DNA of 64,000 nt from Pohlia nutans (Eukaryota > Streptophyta > Bryopsida > Bryales > Mniaceae). Made by a program: the position numbers and the translations under genes. Where the stretch lies: positions 14,808,336 through 14,872,335 of the forward strand of contig CM040091.1 of the NCBI GenBank assembly GCA_022496805.1. The letters are read 5' to 3'. Shown in pieces: positions 51,668 to 63,278 of this stretch (positions within the stretch are counted from its first letter, which is position 1; each line of letters starts with the position of its first letter). Under the pieces are notes generated by a model. It did not search any database. It was given only the letters and a program-made list of their open reading frames with translations, and was not told the DNA's origin.

Positions 51668-52599
51668 GTTGTTACTGAGACTAGATGCCATTAGTAGGAA
51701 AACCACGTAATTAGACTACACTCAATGGCATATTTAGTATCTGGGATACTATTTCTCAAATCCGGACATTATTTGATTTTAGGATCCTCATAAGAAAAAA
51801 GATGTAGTGTTCCAATGACATTCGGCAACTTTATAATAAATATGGCATGCCACTTCATGTCACTCTTATTACTTGAAAAGAATATGTCACTCTTGAGCAA
51901 TGAAAGTGGGAATGACAAGTGGCAAACTCCTATGTAGTGTCAAGGGGTACTATTTTACTTCACCCTTGAAAACATTGTGGTAAAAAAACATCAATTATCT
52001 CCAAACACTAAATACACCATTCCATTATAGCAAAAAAACTCATGGGATGATTCCACATGACGAATCAAACTAGTTATGGGTCTATTTAATCATACTTCTT
52101 TAGTCTACACAAGTAGTGTTTTACTACTATGCCAAGGGCTTCTAATGACTTTATCTACACCAATGAACATGCAATTTGCTATTTATGCATTTAGCCAACT
52201 GTGCTCATTTTATGAGCAAATTTGGCTTTAAAAAATTGGCTGAAAAGTTCTCTAAAAAACAACAATTTTTGTTTTTCTACAATCTCTGACATTGTAAACA
52301 AAAAGAAAATTAAATCTTTTTAATACTCATGTTTATCTTGTCTTCCTCTTCTCTTCCTTCTTGTCTTTTGATTTTCTTCTACTTTATTTTCATTCTTCTC
52401 ATTCCATTTTTTTCTCTTCTTGTGTAGCCGCGGATCTGACACTTGCATTGAGGTTTTTTTTCCCTTCTTTGTTAGGGTTTAGTTTTCCATTTGTGTCGAT
52501 GAACTCTATTAAGAAAAAAATCAAATCAAATCAAATCAAAGTGACGAAAACCACCGGCTAAACCCTAAACAACAACAAAACAATTTTATATTATATTAT
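51668..52599. other. Intergenic, nothing recognised
   Basis: No gene recognised. 52361-52561 is open for 66 codons in a pyrimidine-rich stretch. Confidence 0.4.
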
Positions 52600-53179
52600 A
52601 TAATATTTTCTATTCTTTTCTCAGCTATTGGGTCTGCGGCCATGCACCGTATCCCTTCCTTCTCCCTATCCCTTCTCTCTCCCTATTCCTTCCCTCTCTC
52701 TCTCTTCTTTCCCTCTCCCTCTCCTCCTCCTTTCTCATATAAAAAAGAAGAAAAGAAAGGAGAAAAAGAAAAAAAGAAAAAGCATTTAGGGTGAGTACAT
52801 CCGCCAATTATACCTCAAACAACAACAGGAAAATAAAAAATTGCTATTCTCGGCTGTTGGATGCGCAGCCACGCACCAAATTCCTTCTCCCTTCCCTCTC
52901 CCTCCCCTCTTCCTCCCCTTTCTTCATACAAAAAAGAAGAAACAAAAAGAAAAAGAAAGAATATAAATAAATTAAAATAAATAATATTAGAGGTGAATAC
53001 AACCGCAAGATGTACTCTAAACAACAATGGAAATACACATATATGTATGTATGTATGTATATATGTAATTTATTATTATTATTATTCCTTTCTCGGCCGT
53101 TGGATGTGAGGCCGCGCACCCTATTACTCTCCCTCTACAACTCTACCTCTCCCTTTTCTCTGCCTCTTCCTCTCCCCTC

Positions 53180-53260
<81 letters not shown>

Positions 53261-53620
53261 ATATATATATACGGGAAAAGAGAGGGAGAGTCTCCTCATT
53301 TATTGACTTATATATAGGAGAGGGGAAGGAGAAGGAAGGAATAGGGTGCGTGGCCGCGTATCTAATGGCCGAGAATAGAAAAAAAAAAAAAAAGAAAAAA
53401 GAAAAGAAAAAAAAGACTAATTAATTAATAAAATTTCTGCCTTTGTTTAGGGTAGTGCTGGCTTTTGTGCCTTCCTGAATGATTTTATTTTCTTCTTCTT
53501 CTTTTGCTTCTTATTTTTTATATGAGAAGAGAGGAGGGAGAGGAGAGGAATAGGAAAGGGCGAGGGAACGAATAGGGTGTGCGGCCGCGCATCCAATTAT
53601 CCAGTAGCTAAGAAAAGCAA
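52600..53620. repeat. Cluster of five ~235 bp units, three direct and two inverted
   Basis: A phrase like CTCGGCCGTTGGATGCGCGG, followed by CCGCGCACCCTATTCC and a long CT-rich tract, occurs at about 52630, 52855 and 53093 on the plus strand. It occurs again inverted at about 53345-53380 and 53560-53610. Units also share AAAAAGAAGAAA tracts and CAACAACAA/ACAACAATGG segments. The direct-to-inverted switch lies at the (AT)n block 53182-53272, so the middle units form a large imperfect palindrome. Confidence 0.8.
53182..53272. repeat. (AT)n microsatellite at the palindrome centre
   Basis: About 90 bp of alternating AT with one GTATGTAT interruption. It is flanked by CT-rich DNA on the left and by its GA-rich inverse on the right. 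It is prone to cruciform formation and to length error. Confidence 0.95.
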
Positions 53621-54480
53621 AAACAAAAACATATATATATATATATATATATATATTCTTTGCCGGTAGTTGTGCATACATTTGTTTTTATTAGCTTTAA
53701 TTTTTTAGCATTGAATTTTTATATATATATATATTTTGGAAGGGTTAGTGGCACAAATGGCAAGCTAAATCCTAAGAAAAAGAAGAAAGAAAAGAAAAGA
53801 AAAGAAAAAGACTTTGTTGCAGGTGTGGAATGCACGGTTGCACAAGATGAGCCCAAAATGGAAAGAAAAAATGAAGAAAAAAATAGAAGAAAAATAAAGA
53901 CAAGAAGGAAAAGAAAGAAGACAATAAGGAAGACAAGAAAGAAAACAAAATAAAAGAAAAGATAAAGATTAGGATTTTTTTTTAAATGAATTTTTTGATT
54001 ACAATTTCAATAGACATTTTTTTTGTTTTGTAGAGAACTTTTTAAACAAATTTTTTTATGCGCCCGAGACTTAATATGTAAATAGCAAATTACATGTTAA
54101 TGGCATCCTTGCCATCTATGATGAACCTTTTGGTGCATTGTTAATCCTTAAAGTCTATTAATGAATTTATCAAAAACTATGACTAAATATGGCAGAAATT
54201 GAAATAAATGTATCTAAGCAAAACCCAACTTTTAACAATAAGGTTTTATAGTTATTATGTATATCTAATGCCTTAGCAATTTTTAGGGTTCAAATTCTTT
54301 GCAATCTCTTTGATCATAACATTCAAAGTAGAAAAAATAAAAATAAAAATCATAATATCAAAAATTATGATTTTCGCCGTATAGAGAAGCAAAGCTACAT
54401 TTATTTTCAAAAAGTTATAGTGTTCAAACTTGGTAAACTGCGTGTATGTTTAGAAAATTTTATAGTCATTAACCTCGTCA
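53621..54480. other. Microsatellite and purine-rich DNA, no gene supported
   Basis: An AT run at 53631-53655, another short one near 53722, and a strongly purine-rich strand at 53770-53960 (AAGAAA-type). The open frame 53660-53953 is largely Lys/Glu from this low-complexity sequence. Confidence 0.6.
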
Positions 54481-55016
54481 TTAACCCTTTCAGGCGCCTG
54501 CGTCCAAATATTGAAAGCTGAACAAATTCAGACTATTCGAATTCAATCCAAATTGGACAGTTTTCATCCACCAAAATTTCTCATGATTCTTGTGCAAGTT
54601 GACTATCCTTTGTACGGTTCTAATTTTCAAAATAGGTTATTATGATTTTTGAAAAAACAACACAAGTGGTTTATGTCAAGTTTCATTCTTAGTTCAAAAA
54701 GTGTGACCTTAAAGATGATTTTCCAAAATAAGTAGAATCAAACAATAGAAACCATACCATCTCATAGTGCATGTTATTCCAATTTCATCACAATTTTTTT
54801 TTAAAAAATTCCGTTAATTCATGATTTTTAATTGATTTTCAAGAGAAAACCTTGCAAAATCAATAAAAACATATTAAAGAAATATATGATAAATCCAACC
54901 ATACAGATGTGATCTTCACGTTGACATTTACAACTTTTCTTTGTACATCAACTCCATTTTTGGTTTTCATCAAACATTTTATAACAAATCTTTGAAAACA
55001 GATGTTAAAGGGTTAA
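54481..55016. mobile_element. TTAA-flanked non-autonomous element, family C copy 1
   Basis: TTAA at 54481-54484 then CCCTTTCAGGCGCC; the right end is GTTAAAGGG then TTAA at 55013-55016. It aligns end to end with 61047-61588 in the same orientation, for example ATTTTCCAAAATAAGTAGAA and AAATCCAACCATACAG. No coding capacity is seen. Confidence 0.82.
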
Positions 55017-55067
55017 AGGGTACTTAACATTTTTGAAAGAAATATTAACTAGAAGAACATAATAATA

Positions 55068-55068
<1 letters not shown>

Positions 55069-55111
<43 letters not shown>
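55069..55111. repeat. Poly-A tract, 43 bp
   Basis: Uninterrupted A run between two TTAA elements. Its length is likely to be unreliable. Confidence 0.95.
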
Positions 55112-55114
<3 letters not shown>

Positions 55115-55177
55115 GAAAAATTTGATCTGTAATTGAATAATGTCAATTGCAATTGTGAAAATGTTGACGCAATCTGC

Positions 55178-55502
55178 TTAACCCCTAAACGTCCCAGCGT
55201 CCAGAAATGACAAACATATTGAAAGCCTTGCAACTTTTTCATACAACCTCAGATGACTTTCATCCAAGTCATCTTTGTAAGCCTTTTAAATTCTCTACCA
55301 ATTACGATAAATCTCTTGTGATGGGAAACTATTGTTAATATTAGATAGGCCTTCAACTACAAGTATGTCAAATTTGTTGGATAGATTTCATGCTTGCAAT
55401 GGATTTCTCATGTACACTTCATATACATTTGAGCCATATAAATATCTATTTTTGAGGCTAGAATCTACTTTTGTTCAAAGGGTTGGTACGTTTAGGGGTT
55501 AA
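55178..55502. mobile_element. TTAA-flanked element, family D copy 2 (inverted, shortened)
   Basis: TTAA at 55178-55181 then CCCCTAAACGTCCCAGCGTC; the right end is GGTACGTTTAGGGG then TTAA at 55499-55502. Its left end is the inverse of the right ends of D1 (30127) and D3 (62612). It shares its right TTAA with the next element. Confidence 0.85.
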
Positions 55503-56189
55503 CCCCTAAACGTTCTCACCCTCTCCACGTTTGGCAGTTTTCCAAAGAATGATGCATTCTAAAATGCAACTAAAAGGGATATTTTCAACTTGATGAATGA
55601 ATGAAAGTTGTGCATTAGATTCTATCCATATGGTTAGATCTATGATTGCTATCAAAAATATTTTTCTACAAAATTTGAAACTTTGCTCTTTTAATAAGTT
55701 TCTAGTAATTTTCTAATAAGTTTCAAATTAATAAGCTATGACAAGTTTCAAATATCTTATTCTTTTAATAAGTTTATAAAAAGAATCTCAAATAATTCTA
55801 AAATTCTAAACTTTTGTAATTTGATTACAAATAAGATATTGACAATCTAAGAATGAAATTCGTTGTGATGGGTTGAAATGTAATACGGTACTCTAAGTGT
55901 AGTGATTTTTGGAGATTTTCTGGTTGCTTAATTTTAGTAGTTTACTTTTTCAAGAGCACTTGTAGACTAAAATCTTTGAAATTTTGGGTGGAACACTACA
56001 ACATGAAATGAAGCATAAAAATTTGACATATCATCCCCTTCCTAATTGAATCACACATGCACAAAGCTAACTTCCTATAAAAGCTTTAGTAAAAAAAATC
56101 CACACTGCAAAAAGTGCATGATGGATGAGAAAACAGATTTCAAATCTGTACATTATGCATGGTTGGGCGGTAAGGGCCTTAGGGGTTTA
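55499..56189. mobile_element. TTAA-type element, family B copy 3 (inverted)
   Basis: It starts at the shared TTAA 55499-55502 with CCCCTAAACGTTCTCACC and ends GGGCCTTAGGGG then TTTA at 56186-56189 (one mismatch to TTAA). The interior is family B in the reverse direction (CTCTAAGTGTAGTGATTTTT; CACTGCAAAAAGTGCATGAT). It carries an internal repeat expansion around TTTTAATAAGTTT near 55700-55780. Confidence 0.8.
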
Positions 56190-56257
56190 TTTTTTGTGAA
56201 TTTATTTGAAATTTTTGAAATTTTAATTAAAAAAAAAATCATGTGTTCACAAATTTC

Positions 56258-57162
56258 TTAAATTCTGAGCGACCATATTCTGGTCGTTCCACTTTTTGGG
56301 CAGCCTCCAGGGACCTCATACTTTAAAAATTTCAATGAAAACCTCAATGTAGCTTTCAAAAACTACACTCTACTTGTCGCACTTCGTTTCATGTCATTCC
56401 AATAAGTATTGCAAAAGTTATAAGCATTTGAAGTTTTTGAAGCGAGATCGGGCAGCAAGAATTTTTGTATTTTTTACTCTTTTTCAAAATTTCTTTTTTG
56501 ATTCATGATTGGTTGATCTTTATCTACAAATGAAGCTTTAAATCTACCCATTTTGAGCAATGGGATAAAAGTTATGACGAGATTTGTTTTTTTGGACAGT
56601 TTGGACAAAAATAGTTTGAAGCTCATTTCTAAACTCAATTTTCAATATTTTTTTAATGAAATAAAAGGCACTAGGTGAAGATTTCCAAGTACAACATTCT
56701 CATCGTTAAGATTGACATTTTACAATTCCATGTCAAACTTATTAATGAATTTTCTTTTCCTTTCACTTTGTACCCACTTCTAATAATTGTTTTATGAAAG
56801 AATTAATATGAGCTTTTTTCTAACAAGATTTTATATTTGAAGACTTAACTCAATTGTTAACATGGCCTTGCCATTCAATCAATTTCCAACCCATTCAAAA
56901 AAAAGATATTAATTTCTAAAGTTCAAATTTGTCACCGGATTGAACCCCAAAAATCTTCTTTTGCAACTTTGATCCTTATAATCTAAGAATCTAATGGTCA
57001 TTTTTCTCTCAAATTTTGTGCTCACATGAAAATTCAAATTGGGTATTAGATCTTACGGTTAAATGATGAAAAAACAAAACATATGATTTCTTCTGCAACT
57101 TTCAAATGCTGCGTTTTTCATGGTTTTTTGTGAGAATATGGTCAAGGAATTTTAGGGGTTAA
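56258..57162. mobile_element. Possible TTAA element, family G (left end decayed)
   Basis: The right end is GGAATTTTAGGGG then TTAA at 57159-57162. A possible left end is TTAAATTCTGAGCGACCATA at 56258, whose GACCATATTC matches the inverse of the right sub-terminal region (GAATATGGTC). The CCCCTAAA block is missing on the left, so the boundary is tentative. Confidence 0.35.
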
Positions 57163-57703
57163 ATGTGTATATAGATATGTAGCTAATTTCAGTACATAGA
57201 TCTCAAATGTACATTATTGTATGAACTCTCTAATACTCTCAATTGCGATGATCCACACTTTTATTCTAATACCATAGAATTAGTGCGACTCACAGTAACT
57301 GTAAAAATATTGAATCAGTGTGACTCACAGTAAAGGCAATAATTGGTGTAGTAGCAAGTATTGAGGCTTGGTTACCCAAATGTGTGGTTAGGCATTGCAA
57401 TTACCGTGAGATTTAGGAATTACAGTGCACTAATAAAAGGCAGGGAATGATGCAACTGGTGCAGAGCCAAACGGAGAGTGCGTGGAAGATGTATATTAAT
57501 TAGTGTGGTCTCTTGTAATTACCGTGGTTCACAGTTAGTATATGATTGTGGTGCATATAGAGTGTTACCAATGGAAAGCGATACACATTAAAATGATGGA
57601 GTAATTGATCATATAACAGGGCCAACTCATCTTGGTTCAACCGTGAAGTACATGGATATGAACACCATAAGCACTGGTTGGGGACAACAGCAACGCTAGC
57701 AAG
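57163..57703. other. Intergenic with a short GACTCACAGTAA repeat
   Basis: AGTGCGACTCACAGTAA and AGTGTGACTCACAGTAA lie about 36 bp apart near 57281-57335. No gene recognised. Confidence 0.45.
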
Positions 57704-58252
57704 TTAACCCCTAAGTGACGGATCAACCATTTTATGGTCTCTGCCCTTTTTTTATGGGCTGCCCGAAATAGAAAAAACATTTTTATAGAAAATAAAAAAT
57801 ATTTTTAAATAGGTAATCAAGTCTACTTTCCAACCCAATTTGAATCATGTCAATCCGAGTTAAACTCCACCCGGGAGAAAGTTTCAAAGAAAAACACTTC
57901 TACATTGTCTAGTGTTAGAAAACTTACTATTTGGGGAAAGTAATGATGTTCTCTCCGTTGAAAAATTTGCAATATTTGATTTTAGAATAGAATGTCTAGT
58001 TTTAACAAATCATACAAAATTTCAAATTCTAAAAATAAAAGTTGTGATTCTTATAAATATTTGAAGTTAAATGCTTCTAAATTCATTATGAGATGATAAA
58101 AAGCTATTTTTTGATATTTGACCGTATGGAAAATTACTAAACATCAAGCTCCTCATTTTCTCTTTTGGACCAAACTTCATCAAAGTTGAAGAAGTAATTT
58201 TTTATAACACATTTATGTTTTGCCCTTATCCCCTCCGTCATTTAGGGGTTAA
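57704..58252. mobile_element. TTAA-flanked non-autonomous element, family A copy 2 (inverted)
   Basis: TTAA at 57704-57707 then CCCCTAAGTGACGGATCAAC; the right end is CTCCGTCATTTAGGGG then TTAA at 58249-58252. It is the reverse complement of family A copy 1 over its whole length (549 versus 553 bp) with scattered differences. Confidence 0.87.
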
Positions 58253-58631
58253 GGAGAACCTGGAATCGTATATTATTAATCGTCTTCCACCTTGAGTACA
58301 AGTGCTAGCCTCATTACATCACATTCCCCAATAAAAAAATATTAACCTGTACCATTCTCTTCTCGGGCGACATGAGTGCTTTCTAACCCGGCCAATCACA
58401 ATCCTCTTCCCCATCATCACATTTTTTCAGAATGTAGCCTATTACTCTTGGTACTATATTTTGGAAGTACAAATATTAATGCAAAAGAGGCCCTCCAACC
58501 CCCTCCTTTGGAAACCCTCTTGAGAGTCCAAATATCCTCTAATGAAACACTTGTTTCGATAAAAGTGGACATAGCCATGTGCATTATTTTTGAGTAGTAT
58601 ATGCACTGCATTTTTATTTTTATCAAAAAAG
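58253..58631. other. Intergenic, nothing convincing
   Basis: Overlapping frames on both strands (58376-58720) are not recognisable and partly run into the tandem repeat. Confidence 0.4.
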
Positions 58632-58810
58632 GGAAGCGGGATAGGAACATGCTCACTCCCCTTTAAAATTTGCATTACGTTTCTTTCAATTTCAAGAACA
58701 GGGGGTGGGATCATACCCACCCCCCTTTAAATTCGCATTACATTTCTTTCAATTTTAAGAATAGGGGGGTGGGAACATGCCCACTTCCCTTTAAAATTCG
58801 CACTACATTC
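58632..58810. repeat. Minisatellite, 63-65 bp period, about 2.8 copies
   Basis: GCATTACRTTTCTTTCAATT recurs at about 58672 and 58735 and begins again at 58800. Each copy is preceded by CCCTTTAAA and a short GGGTGGGAACATGCCCAC-like palindrome. Confidence 0.85.
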
Positions 58811-60178
58811 TTTTTTACGTAATGTACATTCAATTTTGGCACTTTATAAGTAAAATATGACGATACTTTCTTCAAACATAGAAAATTTCAGCATGTGCAC
58901 TTTTTATATGGCATGTGCACTTTTAATGAAACAAGTGTTAATATTAAAAAAACTATAAGAATTTGAGAATTCACATATTCATAAATGAAAAATAAAACTT
59001 TTAATACATAAGAAATTCAAATGTAGCTATAAAAACATGATAAGTACCAAAATAAAAATCATAATAGGCTAGTACATCAAGAATTTCTAAACTCCTTAAT
59101 ATCTTTGATATTTTATTTTTATTTTTATTTTTTAATCTTATATAATTTGAAATTTAAAAATTTGATATAATTTTAAATTTCCAATTTAAAATTTAAAAAT
59201 CGTATATAGAAAAGGAAGATAGGCTAGAAAAATTTAGAAATCTAATGTCAATAAATGAAAATATTAATAAAAGAAAACTTGGTTGCATCATAAAATCTGA
59301 TAAAATGACTATTTATGGAAAAAGAGTTAAGAAAATATAATAACTTTAAAGAAAGGGTGTATAAATTTGCCCTAAAGAAATACAGAACACTAAAAAAATA
59401 GATAGAGGATTTTAAAATAGCTTTGATAAATATGGGATAAAGTCTATAAATAAAGTAACGGAGAAAATTAAATTTCTTTACTACAAAGAAAAATATTAAT
59501 GTGAAATTTAACAATGAAATTCACAATTTTGATGTTTAGAAATAGTAAATTTAAAACCTTAAACTAGGTTGTCATTGTTAGTGTAGAAATCACTGAAGTC
59601 GTAGACAAAAATTTGAGACAAAATTTTTTCCTCAAAGCTTTTATAGACTTTAAAATTTGTGAGCTTTTAAATTCATTGCTTCTCAAATTTGTGTAGTTTT
59701 TGAATTTTTGCATCTAAATTTTATTTTTTTGAATCCATTGTTTTGTTTTTTTGTTCTATTTATCTTTTCAAAGATGCATTTTCCCTTTCAAGATAAAATA
59801 TCCTCAACCCATTTGTTATCTTTTTAAATGATACTTGATATTGATTCAATCAATGCTTTTACATTCAATAGGCAATTTGTACATTTTTGGTTTCTTTCTA
59901 GAATTTCAATTTCTTAACAATAACTTCAACCTAAAAGTTATCATTGAAATTAAGTGAATAAATATTATAAATTTTTTCTAAAATCCAATTGAAAATATTT
60001 TCATTTTAAAAGGATATCAAATCATTTCAAAGTATTAATTTATTTTTATTTTTAAATCAAGAGTAATTTTTTAATTATTTATTTCCAAATTTTGATGATT
60101 TCATTGATCATCGTATTGCCAAAAAAAACTCATGACATATAACAACGTTTTTCACATCAAAAGAGAACAATAGAGCTT
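58811..60178. other. Intergenic, strongly AT-rich, nothing recognised
   Basis: No supported gene or repeat. The 88-codon minus frame at 59248-59514 is Phe/Ile/Tyr-rich, as expected by chance in AT-rich DNA. Confidence 0.5.
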
Positions 60179-60991
60179 TAATCCTTCGACGCTTTGGATA
60201 TTTACGCTTTGGATACTGTAGTTTGTGTTCAATGGTTTTCATTGGGTTTTTCCAATATGATTGATACTACCAAGCAAAAAGATGAACTAAATTAGAAATT
60301 AATCGTGTAATTGTATTCTCACTTGGAGTGGAGACATTTTGCCAAAATCAGAGAATCATCGGATGGTGGAATTGGAAGATCATAGTATGTCTTTGAACTG
60401 TATAATGCACACTCAAAAATTAGATTTTGGAGAGTATGTAACTTCAATGTTATTTAGAAATTGGATTAAATTCTCTAAAATGAAAGTGAAGATGTTCATC
60501 AATGACCTATGTCAACACCTCTATGTTGCAACCTTTCATGTTGAGAACAGACTCACACATAATTATTGTGAATTTTATAAGAGAAAGTGACTCATCCATG
60601 TACAGTTTAGGACAAAATTTATACATTAAAACATGAAAGGAGTTGGTGTATGGATCAAGATTGGAATACATACGCTAATGGAATATGAATCAGAGAACAC
60701 AATCCAAAAAAAAAACAAGATAACAAACTTCCAAACACAAGAAATTCCACAAAGTACATGTGTTGTAATTGTAAGTATTTTCGGTAGTTTCAATTGCAAT
60801 ATTTTTGCATTTTTTCATAGGTATTTTGATAGTTGCACAACTCCAAATTGGAATTTTCTAGAAGATACATATTATAAGTTACAAAATCTAAACTTTGTAA
60901 TTCAAAATCCAATTGTTCACAAATTTTCCATTATTTGCGTTTTTGACACATCAGGGACAACATAGTGGTGACTTCAGCACTAAAGGGTTTA
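60179..60991. mobile_element. TTAA-type element, family E copy 1
   Basis: The right end is CAGCACTAAAGGG then TTTA at 60988-60991 (decayed TTAA). A candidate left end is TTTAATCCTTCGACGC at 60178. From about 60340 onward it aligns in direct orientation with 61680-62316 (ATAGTATGTCTTTGAAC; TCAATGACCTATGTCAAC; CAAACTTCCAAACACAAGAA). Frames at 60339-60590 and 60633-60965 lie inside it and are not conserved in the second copy. Confidence 0.55.
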
Positions 60992-61046
60992 CCCTTTAGT
61001 GCCTAGAGTGGTTTTGAAGAAACCAAAGTTTTTTGGTGATTTCTAC

Positions 61047-61588
61047 TTAACCTTTTAGCACTCCTGCAAATGGATGACATACAAAATGCAACTTTTCTCA
61101 ACATTACATGTATAGTTTTTCACCCATCCAAATTTTCCTGAATCTTGTGCTAGTTGACTATCATTTGTACAGTATAGGTCTTCAAAACAAGATATTGTGA
61201 TTTTTTGAAAAAAAACCCGATTGGTTTATGTCAAGTTTCATTCCTAATTCAAAAAGCAAGTCTTTAAACATGATTTTCCAAAATAAGTAGAATCAAATAA
61301 TGGAAACCATACAATTTTGTAGTGCGTGTTATTCCGATTTTATTACAATATTTTTTAAAGAAATTTGGTGATATTTTGGGGTTTTTAATTGAATTTCAAG
61401 AGAAAACTTTGCAAATAGATCTGAAAATATTAATAAAAAATATGATAAATCCAACCATACAGTTGTGATCTTCACATTGGCATTTACAACTTAGCCTTGT
61501 ACAACAGATCCATTTTTTTTCATGAAACATTATATAACAAATTTTTGAAATGATTGTTTAGTATTGAACCAGGACGTTAAAGGGTTAA
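61047..61588. mobile_element. TTAA-flanked non-autonomous element, family C copy 2
   Basis: TTAA at 61047-61050 then CCTTTTAGCACTCC; the right end is GGACGTTAAAGGG then TTAA at 61585-61588. It is end-to-end similar to 54481-55016 in the same orientation (542 versus 536 bp). Confidence 0.82.
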
Positions 61589-61671
61589 ACCTCTCTATGT
61601 TCAAATCATGAATACTATTAATATCATTTCACAATATAAATGTAAGCACGGCTCAATCAAATAAGTGTCAA

Positions 61672-62316
61672 TTAAACCTTGGTAAGATCGGACCTTTGGA
61701 TTGGAAGATTATAGTATGTCTTTGAACCATGTAATGCACACTGAAAAATAAGGTTTTCAATTAGAGGGTGTTTGACTTCAAAGTTTAACAAAATTTGGAT
61801 TAAATTTTCATAAATGAAATGGAAGAGGTTCAACAATGACCTATGTCAACGCCTCTCCATTTCAATCTTTCATGTTAAGAACGGACTTATACATAATTAT
61901 TGTCGATTTATAAGTGATAGTGATCTATCTATATATGGTTTAGGACAAAAATTTATACATTAAAAATGAAAAGAATTGGTGCATTAATCAAGATTGGAAT
62001 ACATTCACTAATGGAACATAAACAAGAGACTGACTCAATCCAAGAAAATAAAACAAGATAACAAACTTCCAAATACAAGAAATACTGCATAGTACGTGTA
62101 TTTTGTAAGTATTTTTTGCATTTTCATGTTTTGGTCGAAGGTATTTTGATAGTTGCACAATTCCAAAATGAAAATTTATTTTTTAAGAAGATGTGCATTA
62201 TAAATCTTCAACTTTGAGCATCACACTTCAAATCCAATTGTTCACAAATTTCCCATTATTTGCATTTTCAACACATCAATGACCACAAGGTGGTCACCAG
62301 GGCACTAAAGGGTTAA
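61672..62316. mobile_element. TTAA-type element, family E copy 2
   Basis: The right end is GGGCACTAAAGGG then TTAA at 62313-62316. The left end is tentatively TTAAACCTTGG at 61672. It is a diverged direct copy of the region 60340-60991. Confidence 0.6.
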
Positions 62317-62394
62317 ATAATTCATTTGAATTATTTTAAAATTCTAATTTATTACTAGGGAATAGTTTTTTATATGAAGTTTTACGTGTTTGAT

Positions 62395-62615
62395 TTAACC
62401 CCTAAATGTACCAACCCTTTGAAAAGAAGTAGATTCTAGCCTCAAAAGTAGATATTAGTAGGGCTTAGATGTACATGAGGTGAACATGAGAAGACCATTG
62501 CAAGCATAAAAAAATTCAACAAATTAGACATACTTGTAGTTAGAAGCCTCTCCAACAACTCCCCATCACTTCCACTCTGTTTGAGTTTCTGGACGTTGGG
62601 ACGTTTAGGGGTTAA
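62395..62615. mobile_element. TTAA-flanked non-autonomous element, family D copy 3
   Basis: TTAA at 62395-62398 then CCCCTAAATGTACCAACCCT; the right end is CTGGACGTTGGGACGTTTAGGGG (23 bp at 62589-62611, including GGACGTTGGGACG) followed by TTAA at 62612-62615. At 221 bp it is the shortest clear member, in the same orientation as D1. Confidence 0.85.
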
Positions 62616-63278
62616 AGAATAGAAATAAACTCATATATTATAATAATAGTAATAATAGTAAGAATAAGAATAGGAATAATAATATAAATGGGTACATGTT
62701 AAACCATCCAAATTGGACATGCCCTTGACTAAAAAATATCACCAAAGGCCATTAAAATAACTTTTAAAATATCTCTTACAGTTTTTGAGTTCCGCCGGCT
62801 CAGCCTAGTCTTTTAGACTAAATTAAAAGAAATCAATAAACATAATGAAAGGTTTTATCTTTTATAGGATGGAGATTATCACTGCCCTAATTTTACTATA
62901 GTCTAGAGGCTTTTTTCACTTCTTTGTAGTTTAATTTTGAAACTTATTTCTACTTCAACCTATTTGACATAATTGATTATTAATTAAATTTTTTTTAGCT
63001 CCTTGTGTTTTAATTTTGATATCTATTTATATTCTAACCTAATATATTACCTACTTAATTACCTACTCAATTACCTAATATATTAAGCCTATTTGATGTG
63101 GCTTATTGATTCATTGATTATCTTAATTCACCAAAATTTTAGGTCATTGTATTGTTTGTGTAAACATAAAAACGTGTTTCATTTTTTGTCATTAATTTTA
63201 ATTTGATCCCAAAAAAGTCTAAAATTTATTTGTATAAATTTTTATAATAAGTTTTAAATAACAACATAAAGTTTAACA
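62616..63278. other. 5' flank of the BAH-domain gene
   Basis: AT-rich DNA that includes an AATAAT-type simple repeat near 62640-62690. It presumably contains the promoter and leader of the downstream gene. Confidence 0.4.

Noticed and set aside
53010..53953. Frames rich in Tyr/Ile or Lys/Glu
   Set aside because: They are translations of (AT)n microsatellites and purine-rich low-complexity DNA.
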